Source: JACPFV01 sp038043245 (GTDB lineage: Bacteria; Pseudomonadota; Gammaproteobacteria; Nevskiales; Nevskiaceae). Taken from it: a stretch of 64,000 nucleotides of DNA. The stretch covers positions 1-64,000 of the forward strand of contig JBBTCH010000008.1 in NCBI GenBank assembly GCA_038043245.1. The letters run 5' to 3'. Position numbers and translations under genes: made by a program. The notes under the pieces are model-generated. The model saw only the letters and a list, made by a program, of their open reading frames with translations, was not told the DNA's origin and did no database searches. Shown one piece after another: positions 52,585-61,117 of the stretch (position 1 is the first letter of the stretch; each line of letters opens with the position of its first letter).

Positions 52585-53130
52585 ATGTCAGCCACTGCAC
52601 TTGTGCCCGTCGCTCACGGATCGGAATCGCTGGAAACCGTCACCGTCATCAACGTGCTGCGTCGCGCGGGCGTCAAGGTGACCGTCGCCAGTGTCGAGAA
52701 AACCCGCACGATCAAGGGCACTCGCGGCATCACACTGACCGCAGATCAAGCCTGGGCCGGCGTGGCTAAAAAGACGTTTGACCTGATTGCGCTGCCCGGC
52801 GGCGAGAAAGGCGCAAGGAAACTGGCCCGGCACAAGCCCCTGATCGAGAAGCTGCATGCGCAGCGCCTCAACAAGCGCTGGACCGGCGCGATCTGCGCCG
52901 CTCCGGCGCTGGTGCTGTCACCGCAGGGCCTGCTCGATGGCAAGCAGGCCACCTGCCACCCCGCGTTCAAGACCGAGCTATTGCACTACGTGAATAAGCC
53001 GGTAGTCGTCGACGGCCACTGCATCACCAGCCAGGGCCCGGCGACCGCGCTGGCGTTTGCGCTGCAACTGGTCGAAGTCCTGTGCGGCGCGGCACAGCGC
53101 GCCGAGATTGCGAAACAGGTATTGGCCTAA
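52585..53130 (+). CDS. DJ-1/PfpI family protein (YajL/DJ-1 type)
   Basis: 181 residues. N-terminus VPVAHGSESLETVTVINVLR with the conserved Glu, the DLIALPGGEKGARKL loop, and the reactive Cys in WTGAICAAPALVLSPQGLL (about residue 105), then HCITSQGPATALAFALQLVE. Likely chaperone or deglycase-like stress protein. Divergent from icd. Confidence 0.92.
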   Translation: MSATALVPVAHGSESLETVTVINVLRRAGVKVTVASVEKTRTIKGTRGITLTADQAWAGVAKKTFDLIALPGGEKGARKLARHKPLIEKLHAQRLNKRWTGAICAAPALVLSPQGLLDGKQATCHPAFKTELLHYVNKPVVVDGHCITSQGPATALAFALQLVEVLCGAAQRAEIAKQVLA

Positions 53131-53150
53131 GAAATCCCTGCACTAACCCC

Positions 53151-53225
53151 CGAACGCCCTTCGACAAGCTCAGGGCGAACGGTGATGTTGTTGATTCCGT
53201 TCGTGGTGAGCTTGTCGAACCATGG
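53151..53225. repeat. Dimeric palindromic repeat between convergent genes
   Basis: Left unit TTCGACAAGCTCAGGGCGAA (53160-53179) and right unit TTCGTGGTGAGCTTGTCGAA (53200-53219) are inverted relative to each other. This is the common TTCGACAAGCTCA-type repeat. It lies between DJ-1 and grxD stop codons. Confidence 0.8.
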
Positions 53226-53251
53226 ATGGGATCAACCTATACAGAGGCTGC

Positions 53252-53581
53252 CTAAGCAGCCTTCTTTTCGCCAACCGCCTCGTTCAGCATTTTCTGCAGC
53301 TCGCCGGACTGGAACAGGTCGAGAGTGATGTCACAGCCACCGACCAGCTCGCCTTTCACGTAAAGCTGCGGGAACGTCGGCCAGTTGGCGAACTTTGGCA
53401 GCGCGCGATAAACCTCTTCATCCTCGTAGATGTTGACGAAGGCGAACGGCGCGCCGCACTGCTTGAGCGCCTGCACGGTGCGGGCGGAAAAACCGCACTG
53501 CGGGAAATCGGGCGTGCCCTTCATGTAGAGAATGACGGGGTTCTCGGTGACCTGTTTCTTGATGCGTTCGAGGGTGTCCAT
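53252..53581 (-). CDS. grxD: Monothiol glutaredoxin Grx4 type
   Basis: 109 residues. CGFS active site in KGTPDFPQCGFSARTV, GSH-binding WPTFPQLYVKGELVGGCDI. Monothiol glutaredoxins carry Fe-S clusters, often with BolA partners. ATG 53581. Its TAG stop lies in a 22-nt sequence also found at 49241-49262. Confidence 0.96.
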   Translation of the reverse strand: MDTLERIKKQVTENPVILYMKGTPDFPQCGFSARTVQALKQCGAPFAFVNIYEDEEVYRALPKFANWPTFPQLYVKGELVGGCDITLDLFQSGELQKMLNEAVGEKKAA

Positions 53582-53745
53582 GGTTTTGCTCCCTGTGCGA
53601 TGGGTCTGCGCCCGTTTTCAGGCGCGCGATTATAGACCTGAGCGCAGGCGTTTTTGTTCCAGCTGAAAAATTCGATTGCCTGACCCGCGGCGGTCAAGTA
53701 TTCTCCCGGCGCATTGCCGCAACGCCACTTTCAAGGGAGCCTCAC

Positions 53746-53841
53746 ATGAATCCGCTCGAATCCATCACTGGCACCATCACCGCCGGCTTCGTCCTGGCCA
53801 TCGTCCTCAACTTCGTCATCAAAGCGCTGGCAGGAGTCTGA
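53746..53841 (+). CDS. 31-residue single-helix membrane protein
   Basis: MNPLESITGTITAG then FVLAIVLNFVIKALAGV: one predicted membrane helix. ATG is preceded by AAGGGAG at good spacing, and the stop is 3 nt before the start of the PuuD-like gene, whose Shine-Dalgarno (AGGAG) lies inside this ORF. This spacing suggests a real coupled small protein, perhaps a subunit of the membrane protein that follows. Confidence 0.6.
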   Translation: MNPLESITGTITAGFVLAIVLNFVIKALAGV

Positions 53842-53844
53842 GCC

Positions 53845-54366
53845 ATGGACTTCAATTTCCTCGCGTTCGACCGCTGGCTGCATATCGTCGCCGGCGTCAC
53901 CTGGATTGGCCTGCTGTATTACTTCAACTTCGTACAGGCGCCGGCGCTGGCTGCCGCCACTGCCGACAAGGGCGGTCCCGGCGGCGCCGGCATCACCAAA
54001 TACGTCGCCCCGCGCGCGCTGCTGTGGTTCCGCATGTCGGCCGCCGTCACCTGGCTGACCGGTGCGCTGTATCTGGCCAAGAACGGTCATCTGCATGGCG
54101 CGTTCACGCTGGGGCTCATGGCCGAGGGCGGCAAGCTGTATCTCGCCACCATCGGCGTCGGCGCCTGGCTGGGCACGATCATGCTGTTCAATGTCTGGGT
54201 GCTGATCTGGCCGAACCAGAAAAAAGTGCTGGGCCTGACCCCGGCGACCGATGAACAGAAAGCCAAGGCGCGTCGCACCGCTTTCCTCGCCTCGCGCACC
54301 AATACCCTGCTGTCGATCCCGATGCTGATGTGCATGGGCTCGGCGTTTCATGGATTGCCGTTCTGA
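53845..54366 (+). CDS. PuuD/DUF989-like membrane protein
   Basis: 173 residues with four membrane segments: WLHIVAGVTWIGLLYYFNF, ALLWFRMSAAVTWLTGALYL, LYLATIGVGAWLGTIMLFNV, TLLSIPMLMCMGSAF. The H-x8-YYFNF start resembles the membrane domain of urate hydroxylase PuuD and related cytochrome-like proteins. There is no cytochrome c domain or CxxCH. Function uncertain. Followed by a terminator. Confidence 0.72.
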   Translation: MDFNFLAFDRWLHIVAGVTWIGLLYYFNFVQAPALAAATADKGGPGGAGITKYVAPRALLWFRMSAAVTWLTGALYLAKNGHLHGAFTLGLMAEGGKLYLATIGVGAWLGTIMLFNVWVLIWPNQKKVLGLTPATDEQKAKARRTAFLASRTNTLLSIPMLMCMGSAFHGLPF

Positions 54367-54382
54367 GGATTGCTGATCTGCC

Positions 54383-54412
54383 GAAGCCCGGCACTGCCGG
54401 GCTTCTTTCTTT
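54383..54412 (+). terminator. Rho-independent terminator directly before argF
   Basis: Ten-bp stem GAAGCCCGGC/GCCGGGCTTC with 3-nt loop and TTTCTTT. The argF ATG follows at the next base, leaving no room for a Shine-Dalgarno sequence. Confidence 0.85.
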
Positions 54413-55309
54413 ATGAAGCCTCGTCATTTTCTCAAGCTCAGTGATTTTTCCGGCGCCGAGATCCGCGCGCTGATCGCGCGCGCCAGCGAACTCCGCGGTA
54501 AGCGCGACCCCAGCCATCGGCCGCTGACGGGCAAGACGCTGGCGATGGTGTTCACCAAGAACTCGACGCGAACGCGCGTCAGCTTCGAGGTCGCCATGGC
54601 GCAGTTTGGCGGCCATGCGCTGTTCCTGTCGGCAGAGGCCCTGCAGCTCAAGCGCAGCGAGCCGATCGCCGATACCGCGAAAGTCATCTCGCGCATGTGC
54701 GACGCGGTGATGATCCGCAACGATTCGCAGGCCGATCAGCAGGAGTTCGCGCAGCATTCACGCGTGCCGGTGATCAATGGTTTGTCCGACCGCCACCATC
54801 CCTGCCAGCTGCTCGCCGACTTGCAGACCTGGATCGAACATCGCGGCGACCCCCAGAGCAAGGTCGCGGCCTGGATCGGCGATGGCAACAATGTCTGCCA
54901 CTCATGGATCGAAGCGGCGCGGCTGATGGGTTTTCGCCTGCGCATCGCCACGCCCAAGGGCTACGAGCCGGACAAGGCGCTGATCGCCGAAGCGGGCGAC
55001 GCGGTGGAACTGATGCGCGGGCCGGTGTTCGCCGCCAACGGCGCCGATCTGATCGTCACCGATACCTGGACCAGCATGGGCCAGGAAAAAGAATCGCAGA
55101 AACGTCTGGCCGCGTTCAGCGGCTATCAGGTCAATGCCGAGCTGATGGCGCGCGCCAAACCGGATGCGTTGTTCATGCACTGCCTACCGGCGCACCGCGG
55201 CGAAGAAGTCAGCGCCGAAGTGATCGACGGCATGCAGAGCGTAGTCTGGGACGAGGCTGAAAACCGCCTGCACGCACAGAAAGCTTTACTTGAGCTCTTA
55301 CTGAAATGA
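54413..55309 (+). CDS. argF: Ornithine carbamoyltransferase
   Basis: Forms citrulline from ornithine and carbamoyl phosphate. 298 residues, ATG 54413. Carbamoyl-phosphate loop KNSTRTRVSFE, SRMCDAVMIRN, HPCQLLADLQTW, ornithine loop DTWTSMGQE and the HCLPAHRGEEV catalytic Cys segment. No ribosome-binding site is visible because a terminator U-tract abuts the ATG. The stop overlaps nadC (ATGA). Confidence 0.95.
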   Translation: MKPRHFLKLSDFSGAEIRALIARASELRGKRDPSHRPLTGKTLAMVFTKNSTRTRVSFEVAMAQFGGHALFLSAEALQLKRSEPIADTAKVISRMCDAVMIRNDSQADQQEFAQHSRVPVINGLSDRHHPCQLLADLQTWIEHRGDPQSKVAAWIGDGNNVCHSWIEAARLMGFRLRIATPKGYEPDKALIAEAGDAVELMRGPVFAANGADLIVTDTWTSMGQEKESQKRLAAFSGYQVNAELMARAKPDALFMHCLPAHRGEEVSAEVIDGMQSVVWDEAENRLHAQKALLELLLK

Positions 55310-56220
55310 ATCAACCCGCGACCCACGTCCCGCGCGTGCCCGGCAGCAAGACGCAGCTGCCAGCGGATCTGGTGGATCAGGTCAAGCGCGCGCTGGCCGA
55401 GGACCTCGGCAGCGGCGATGTCACCGCCGCGCTGGTAGCGGAAGACGCGATGACCGACGCCTATGTCGTCGCCAAGGAAGCGGCGGTGGTCTGCGGCATC
55501 GCCTGGTTCGACGAAGTGTTTCGGCAGGTGGATGAGCGTATCCGCATCAGCTGGGCCTTCAGTGAAGGCAGCTCGATCAAGAACGGCGAATGCCTGTGCC
55601 GCCTGCAGGGGCCGGCACGATCGCTGCTGACCGGCGAGCGCACCGCGCTGAATTTTCTGCAGACGCTGTCGGGCACGGCGACACTGACGCGGAAATTTGT
55701 CGAACGCCTGCGCGGCACCAAGGTCGAGATCGTCGACACGCGCAAGACTCTGCCCGGCTTCCGCTCAGCGCAGAAATATGCGGTCGTCACCGGCGGCGGT
55801 GTCAATCACCGCCACGGACTCTATGACGCGTTCCTGATCAAGGAAAATCACATCGCCGCCGCCGGCTCGCTGACCCGGGCGATGGAACAGGCCCGCGCCG
55901 CGCACCCCGAATTGCCGCTGATGGCCGAAGCGGAAAATCTCGAGCAAGTGAAGGAAGCGCTCGACGGCAAGGCCGACGTGCTGCTGCTCGACGATTTCCC
56001 GACGCATCTATTGAGCAAGGCGGTGGCGATGTCACGCGAATACCGGCGCTACAACAAAGCCAACACCAAGATCGAAGCCTCGGGCGGGGTCAATCTGCTG
56101 AATGTGCGTGACATCGGCGACACCGGCGTCGACCGCATCTCGGTCGGCGCGCTGACCAAGAACGCGCAGGCGGTGGATTTATCCATGCGCTTTGGCCGGC
56201 CGGAAGACGAGGTCAAGTAG
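55306..56220 (+). CDS. nadC: Nicotinate-nucleotide pyrophosphorylase (quinolinate PRTase)
   Basis: De novo NAD synthesis: quinolinate plus PRPP to NaMN. 304 residues. EDLGSGDVTAALV, GERTALNFLQTLSGTAT, VDTRKTLPGFRSAQKYAVVT, GGGVNHRHGLYDAFLIKENH, and C-terminal EASGGVNLLNVRDIGDTGVD. The PRPP could come from Prs encoded at 10.6 kb. Overlaps argF by 4 nt. Confidence 0.97.
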   Translation: MNQPATHVPRVPGSKTQLPADLVDQVKRALAEDLGSGDVTAALVAEDAMTDAYVVAKEAAVVCGIAWFDEVFRQVDERIRISWAFSEGSSIKNGECLCRLQGPARSLLTGERTALNFLQTLSGTATLTRKFVERLRGTKVEIVDTRKTLPGFRSAQKYAVVTGGGVNHRHGLYDAFLIKENHIAAAGSLTRAMEQARAAHPELPLMAEAENLEQVKEALDGKADVLLLDDFPTHLLSKAVAMSREYRRYNKANTKIEASGGVNLLNVRDIGDTGVDRISVGALTKNAQAVDLSMRFGRPEDEVK

Positions 56221-56221
56221 T

Positions 56222-56278
56222 GTCATTCCGAGCAAAGCGAGGAATCTGATCAGATCCCTCACATTCGTTCGGGATGAC
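56222..56278. repeat. Dimeric palindromic repeat between convergent genes
   Basis: GTCATTCCGAGCAAAGCGAG (from 56222) faces TTCGTTCGGGATGAC (to 56278), with GATC-centred symmetry ATCTGATCAGAT at 56244-56255. It fills the nadC-sppA gap and is related to the repeat at 32867. Confidence 0.75.
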
Positions 56279-56287
56279 GGAAAGCGG

Positions 56288-58138
56288 TCAGTTCGGAGTG
56301 GTTTTACAGAAGCAGTGCGCGTAGGCCGCGCGCGGACCGCGCACCCAGCGCAGGCTATGCAGGGCCTGCTGCAATGCCGGCAAAGGCTCCGAGATCTTCG
56401 ACAGCAGGCTGTGCAACTGGCCCTGGCCGAACAGTCGCAACAGGGCTTGAATCGGCGGCTCGAATTCCGGCGTGATCTCCTCGACCTTGTAATTCGACTC
56501 GATGCCCGCGCGTTTGGCAGCGGCAAGAATCGCCTGATCGAGCCCGCCAAAATGGTCCACCAGACCGATGGCTTTGGCGTCCTGTCCGCTCCAGACCCGG
56601 CCGCGCGCGATCGGATCGACTTTTTCCAGCGGCAGCTTGCGGCCGCGAGCCACGCCTTCGATGAAACGCCGATAACCGTGTTCGATCTCGGACTGCACCA
56701 GGGATTGCACCTGCGGCGACAACGGCCGGTCGAGGCGGAATGCGCCGGCCAGCGGCGTGGTGCCAACGCCATCGGTGTGGATGCCGAGTTTCTGCAAGGG
56801 CTTCTCCAGCGTCGGCAGCAAGCCAAAGATACCGATGGAGCCGGTCAGCGTGGTTTCGTGCGCCCAGATCTCGTCGGCGTCCATGGATATCCAGTAGCCG
56901 CCGGACGCCGCCAGCGTCGACATGGACACCACCACCGGCTTGCCGGCTTTTCGGATCGCCTCGACTTCGCGACGGATCTGTTCGGACGCGAACACGCTGC
57001 CGCCGGGTGAATCCACTCGCAGCACCACCGCGCGCACCTCATCGTCATCGCGCGCTTCACGCAGCAGGTCGGATACCGTGTCGCCACCGGCGAGCCCCGG
57101 TTCGCTTTCGCCATCCACGATCTCGCCCTGCACCACCACCATCGAGACCGTCGCGGCGTCGGCTTGACTCAGTTCGCGTTCGCGACGCGTCACGTCGAGA
57201 TACTCGCTGTAATGCACCTGACGAAAACTGTCGCTGTCCTCGTCCATGCCGACGGTCTTGCCGACGCGCTCGCGGAACTGTTCGAGGGTTTCCGTCAGGT
57301 CGACCAGTCTGGCGTTTTTGGCGTAGAGCGCGCCATCGCCGCCGGCCTGCTTGAGGCCCTCAGGGGCCTCGGCGACATAGCGTTCGATGTCGGCGGGCAG
57401 CAACTTGCGCTGCGCCGAGACGGTGCGGGTGTACTCCGACCACAGGTCGGTCAACCATTCGAGATTGGCCTGTTTGGCTTCGGCGGACATGTCGTTGCGC
57501 AGGAACGGCTCGACCGCCGACTTGTATTCGCCGACACGGAACACGTGCATCTGCACGCCGAGCTTGTCGAGCGCGTCCTTGATGTAGTTTCCGTAAGCCG
57601 CGTAACCCTCGACCAATACCGCGCCGAAAGGATCCACGGAAATCTGATCGGCATGGGCGGCCAGCAGGTATTCGGTCTGTCCGTAGTACGGCGCCCAGGC
57701 CTGCACTTTCTTGCCCGCTGCACGGAAGGTTTTCACCGCCGCGGCGATCTCCTCGGCCTGTGCGGTGCCGATGGCGCCGATCTTGTCGAGCCTGAGCACC
57801 GCCAGTGCGATGCGCGGGTCCTTCGCCGCCGCTTCCAGCGCTTCGGTCAGATCACGCACCCGCACCTGGCTCGGGCCTTCGCCGGACAGCTCGTCGATGA
57901 ACAGCTGGCTCGGGTCCTGGTCGAGCGTATCCACCAGATCGCCGACCGGGTTGATCGCCAGCGCGACGTTGTCCTCGACCTGCACCGGCATGCCACCGCC
58001 GCGATGCTGCAAGGCGAACCAGATGGCGCCGACCGTCACCACCAGGCTCAGCACCAGCAGCGAGCGGTAGATGAACAAGGTCACCGACCAGATGCCGCGG
58101 AACAGTTTTCGCAGAGGAGAAACGTCAGTGCTATTCAT
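56288..58138 (-). CDS. sppA: Signal peptide peptidase SppA, long (67-kDa) type
   Basis: 616 residues from ATG 58138. One N-terminal membrane helix (LFIYRSLLVLSLVVTVGAIW), then tandem S49 domains. The general-base Lys is in the first half (DQISVDPFGAVLVEGYAAYG NYIKDAL region, about residue 200). The nucleophile Ser is in the second half (VVSMSTLAASGGYWISMDAD, about 405), preceded by VDSPGGSVFASEQIRREVE. Degrades cleaved signal peptides in the inner membrane. Confidence 0.94.
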   Translation of the reverse strand: MNSTDVSPLRKLFRGIWSVTLFIYRSLLVLSLVVTVGAIWFALQHRGGGMPVQVEDNVALAINPVGDLVDTLDQDPSQLFIDELSGEGPSQVRVRDLTEALEAAAKDPRIALAVLRLDKIGAIGTAQAEEIAAAVKTFRAAGKKVQAWAPYYGQTEYLLAAHADQISVDPFGAVLVEGYAAYGNYIKDALDKLGVQMHVFRVGEYKSAVEPFLRNDMSAEAKQANLEWLTDLWSEYTRTVSAQRKLLPADIERYVAEAPEGLKQAGGDGALYAKNARLVDLTETLEQFRERVGKTVGMDEDSDSFRQVHYSEYLDVTRRERELSQADAATVSMVVVQGEIVDGESEPGLAGGDTVSDLLREARDDDEVRAVVLRVDSPGGSVFASEQIRREVEAIRKAGKPVVVSMSTLAASGGYWISMDADEIWAHETTLTGSIGIFGLLPTLEKPLQKLGIHTDGVGTTPLAGAFRLDRPLSPQVQSLVQSEIEHGYRRFIEGVARGRKLPLEKVDPIARGRVWSGQDAKAIGLVDHFGGLDQAILAAAKRAGIESNYKVEEITPEFEPPIQALLRLFGQGQLHSLLSKISEPLPALQQALHSLRWVRGPRAAYAHCFCKTTPN

Positions 58139-58262
58139 GCGCACATGTTAGCGTGCGCGCGCCATTGTCGGCGGCTATGGCCGGCATAAAAAGAATTGCT
58201 TTGCCGGCGATACTGACGCTCCCTAGAATGCCGCACGTTGTCAATCCACCCAGGAGCATCAC

Positions 58263-58865
58263 ATGAGCATCCTCGTAGGCCGCACCGCCCCCGATTTCAC
58301 TGCCGCCGCCGTCATGGGCGATGGCAGCATCAAGGAAGACTTCAAGCTGTCGAGCACGCGCGGCAAGTACGCCGTGCTGTTCTTCTGGCCGCTGGATTTC
58401 ACCTTCGTCTGCCCGTCCGAGATCATCGCTCACGAGCATCGCCGCAAGGCGTTTGAAGAACGCGGCGTGCAGCTGATCGGCGTCTCCATCGATTCGCAGT
58501 TCACCCACTACGCCTGGCGCTCGACGCCGGTCAACAAGGGCGGCATCGGCGAAGTCGGTTTTCCGATGGTGGCCGACGTCAAGCACGAGATCATGACCGC
58601 GTATGGCATCGAAGCCCCCGGTGCCGGCATCGCACTGCGTGCCTCGTTCCTGATCGACAAGCAGGGTGTCGTCCAGCACCAGGTAGTCAACAACCTGCCG
58701 CTCGGCCGCGATGTCGACGACATGCTGCGCCTCGTCGATGCACTGCAATTCCACGAGAAGAACGGCGAAGTCTGTCCGGCGGGCTGGAAGAAGGGCGATT
58801 CCGGCATGAAGGCTGACGCCAAGGGTGTCGCGGATTATCTGGCCAAACACGGCGAGAAACTCTGA
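58263..58865 (+). CDS. Typical 2-Cys peroxiredoxin (AhpC/Prx1 type)
   Basis: 200 residues. Peroxidatic Cys in PLDFTFVCPSEIIAHEH (about 50), resolving Cys in NGEVCPAGWKKGD (about 171). NKGGIGEVGFPMVAD and the C-terminal YLAKHGEKL segment resemble the GGLG and YF regions of structurally complex Prx. trxB follows after 7 bp, so the pair forms a peroxide-reducing module, with thioredoxin supplied elsewhere. Confidence 0.95.
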   Translation: MSILVGRTAPDFTAAAVMGDGSIKEDFKLSSTRGKYAVLFFWPLDFTFVCPSEIIAHEHRRKAFEERGVQLIGVSIDSQFTHYAWRSTPVNKGGIGEVGFPMVADVKHEIMTAYGIEAPGAGIALRASFLIDKQGVVQHQVVNNLPLGRDVDDMLRLVDALQFHEKNGEVCPAGWKKGDSGMKADAKGVADYLAKHGEKL

Positions 58866-58872
58866 GGCCTCC

Positions 58873-59826
58873 ATGTCCCAGCACCATCGCCTGATCATTC
58901 TCGGCTCGGGACCGGCGGGTTACACCGCCGCGGTCTACGCCGCGCGCGCCAACCTCAAGCCGGTGATGATCACCGGCCTGGAAGTCGGCGGGCAGCTGAT
59001 GACCACGACCGAAGTCGACAACTGGCCGGGCGATGTCGAAGGGCTGATGGGCCCGGCGCTGATGGAACGCATGCAGAAGCACGCCGAACGTTTCGCCACG
59101 CAATACATCTACGACCACATTCATGTCGTCGATCTTTCGAAGCGCCCGTTCACGCTCAAGGGTGACCAGGGCGAATACAGCTGCGATGCGCTGATCATCA
59201 CCACCGGCGCATCGGCAAAGTACCTCGGCATCCCCAGCGAGGAAGCCTTCCGCGGCAAGGGTGTCTCCGCCTGCGCCACCTGTGACGGCTTCTTCTACAA
59301 AGGGCAGGACGTGGCGGTGATCGGCGGCGGCAACACTGCGGTCGAGGAATCGCTGTATCTGGCCAACATCGCCAACAAAGTCACCACCGTCCATCGTCGC
59401 GACAAGTTCAAGGGCGAGAAGATCCTGCACGACAAGCTGTTCAAGCGCGAAAAAGAAGGCAAGGCGGAGATCGTCTGGGACTCGACGCTCGACGAAGTGC
59501 TGGGCGATGCCTCCGGCGTCACCGGCATCCGTCTCAAGAATCTGAAGACCGGCGCCACCCGCGAGATCGCGGTCAAGGGCGTGTTCATCGCCATCGGCCA
59601 CTCGCCGAACACCGCGATCTTCAATGGCCAGCTGGAGATGAAGGACGGCTACATCAAGGTCAAGGGCGGCAGCGACGGTGGCGCCACCGCAACCAGCGTG
59701 CCCGGCGTGTTCGCTGCCGGTGACGTGATGGATCACGTCTATCGTCAGGCGGTCACCTCGGCCGGCACCGGCTGCCAGGCGGCGCTCGATGCCGAGAAGT
59801 ACCTGGACAAGTTGGCGGCTGCTTAG
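58873..59826 (+). CDS. trxB: Thioredoxin reductase
   Basis: NADPH-dependent flavoenzyme, 317 residues from ATG 58873. FAD loop IILGSGPAGYTAAVYAARAN, redox centre CATCDGFF (about 136-143), NADPH loop VAVIGGGNTAVEESLYLANI, and the C-terminal FAD motif GVFAAGDVMDHVYRQAVTSA. The frame extends upstream into the peroxiredoxin gene, but the chosen start fits the family. Confidence 0.97.
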   Translation: MSQHHRLIILGSGPAGYTAAVYAARANLKPVMITGLEVGGQLMTTTEVDNWPGDVEGLMGPALMERMQKHAERFATQYIYDHIHVVDLSKRPFTLKGDQGEYSCDALIITTGASAKYLGIPSEEAFRGKGVSACATCDGFFYKGQDVAVIGGGNTAVEESLYLANIANKVTTVHRRDKFKGEKILHDKLFKREKEGKAEIVWDSTLDEVLGDASGVTGIRLKNLKTGATREIAVKGVFIAIGHSPNTAIFNGQLEMKDGYIKVKGGSDGGATATSVPGVFAAGDVMDHVYRQAVTSAGTGCQAALDAEKYLDKLAAA

Positions 59827-59869
59827 CCGTCATGCCCGCGCAGGCAGGCATCCAGCGCTTAAAGATTTC

Positions 59870-60444
59870 AAGACTATTCCGCCTAAAGGCGGGTTACTTC
59901 TTTGGCGCAAAGAAGTAACCAAGAAACACTCGCTCCGCTGCGCCGACAGATTCCTTGAGCTTCTGGCTCGTTCGCGGTACCGCGCGAACACGGCGTCCAT
60001 GCCGCGCCGCGCTCGGCCCACATCCATGTGGGCCGCCCTCCTCACTCACGGCGAAGCTCAAAGCGGCGCAAAGTCGCTGGAGAATCAACAGCGGCAGCTT
60101 TGCTTGGCTTTTGACGTTACGCGCCTCCTGTGCGTCTCATCCATGAGGCGCACCCTTCGGGCTCGCTTCGCTCGCGCCAATGCGCTCCAGGCGCATTGGT
60201 GTCGCCGCCGAGTACCGCAGCAGACAAACGAGGCGACCCACATGGATGTGGGCCGCGCACCGTCGCGGCAGGACGCCGCGTCGGTGCGGCACCCGTGAGA
60301 CTGCGAGGAACGCAGGAATCTTCTAGACGCATCCGGCGCACAGCGCTTTTGGTGACTTTTTGTCGCGTCTGACAAAAAGTTACCCGCGCTTTAGCGCGGA
60401 ATGCGTTGGCTTCTAGTTGCCCCGCCTTTAGGCGGAATAGTCTT
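59870..60444. mobile_element. 575-bp palindromic element with perfect 24-bp terminal inverted repeats (no transposase)
   Basis: This accounts for most of the 667-bp gap between trxB and the GST gene. Termini 59870-59893 and 60421-60444 are exact inverted copies (AAGACTATTCCGCCTAAAGG...), and each is itself palindromic around CCGCCTAAAGGCGG. Inside are hairpins GTTACTTCTTT-GGCGC-AAAGAAGTAAC (59893-59919) and CTTTTTGTC-GCGTCT-GACAAAAAG (60356-60379), plus GGCCCACATCCATGTGGGCC (60015-60034) and CCCACATGGATGTGGG near 60237-60253. Short open frames in all directions are Arg/Ser/Pro-rich and do not look coding. A degenerate CGTCATGCCCGCGCAGGCAG unit sits just outside at 59829. MITE-like or a composite intergenic repeat. 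Confidence 0.7.
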
Positions 60445-60493
60445 TTAGGAACCCAACTTCCGCCACTACGACGAACCCAGTAGAGTTCCAAGA

Positions 60494-61102
60494 ATGAAAA
60501 TGAAGCTCTATTGCAGCAAGACCTCGCCTTACGCGCGCAAGGTGCGGGTCGCCATTCAGGAACTCGGCATCGCCGATTCCATCGAGGAAGTGCACGGCGA
60601 TCCGTTCACGCCGACACCGGATTTCCTCATCGCCAATCCGCTGTCAAAACTGCCGGCGCTGGTCAACGAACGTGGCGATGCCATGCCCGACAGCCAACTG
60701 ATCCTCGATTATCTGACCAGCCGCTATCCCGGGCTGGCGCCGTTGCCGCGCGGCAACAAGCGCTGGGAGACCCTGCGCCGCACCAAACTGGCCGACGGCG
60801 TGATCGATGCGGCGGTGACTTCGATTCTGGAGAAGCGCCGGCCCGAAGGCATTCACTTCACGCCCTGGCTCGACCGTCAGGCCGAGACGATTGCGCGTGC
60901 GCTCGATGCGATCAGCACCGAGGTCTCATTCCTGTCGCTTGAAAAACCCGGGGTCTGCGAAATTACCTGTGCAGTCGCCATGTCGTACCTCGACTTCCGG
61001 CTGCCGTATCTGCATTGGCGCGACAACCGGCCGGCGCTGGTGGCATGGGTGGATGCGTTTGCGCAGCGGCCTTCGATGCAGAAAACCCGACCGCCAGCCT
61101 GA
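60494..61102 (+). CDS. Glutathione S-transferase family protein
   Basis: 202 residues. N-terminal thioredoxin-fold domain MKLYCSKTSPYARKVRVAIQ with Ser in SPYARKVR at the GSH-activating position, cis-Pro loop LSKLPALVNERGDAMPDSQL, then the helical domain (CEITCAVAMSYLDFRLPYLH). A second ATG six bases downstream is equally possible. Substrate unknown. Confidence 0.9.
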   Translation: MKMKLYCSKTSPYARKVRVAIQELGIADSIEEVHGDPFTPTPDFLIANPLSKLPALVNERGDAMPDSQLILDYLTSRYPGLAPLPRGNKRWETLRRTKLADGVIDAAVTSILEKRRPEGIHFTPWLDRQAETIARALDAISTEVSFLSLEKPGVCEITCAVAMSYLDFRLPYLHWRDNRPALVAWVDAFAQRPSMQKTRPPA

Positions 61103-61117
61103 GCAGCTGCCGGTTTT

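Noticed and set aside
59955..60375. Several 60-120-codon frames in the trxB-GST gap
   Set aside because: They cross hairpins and repeats, overlap each other on both strands and have repeat-like composition, so no gene is called.
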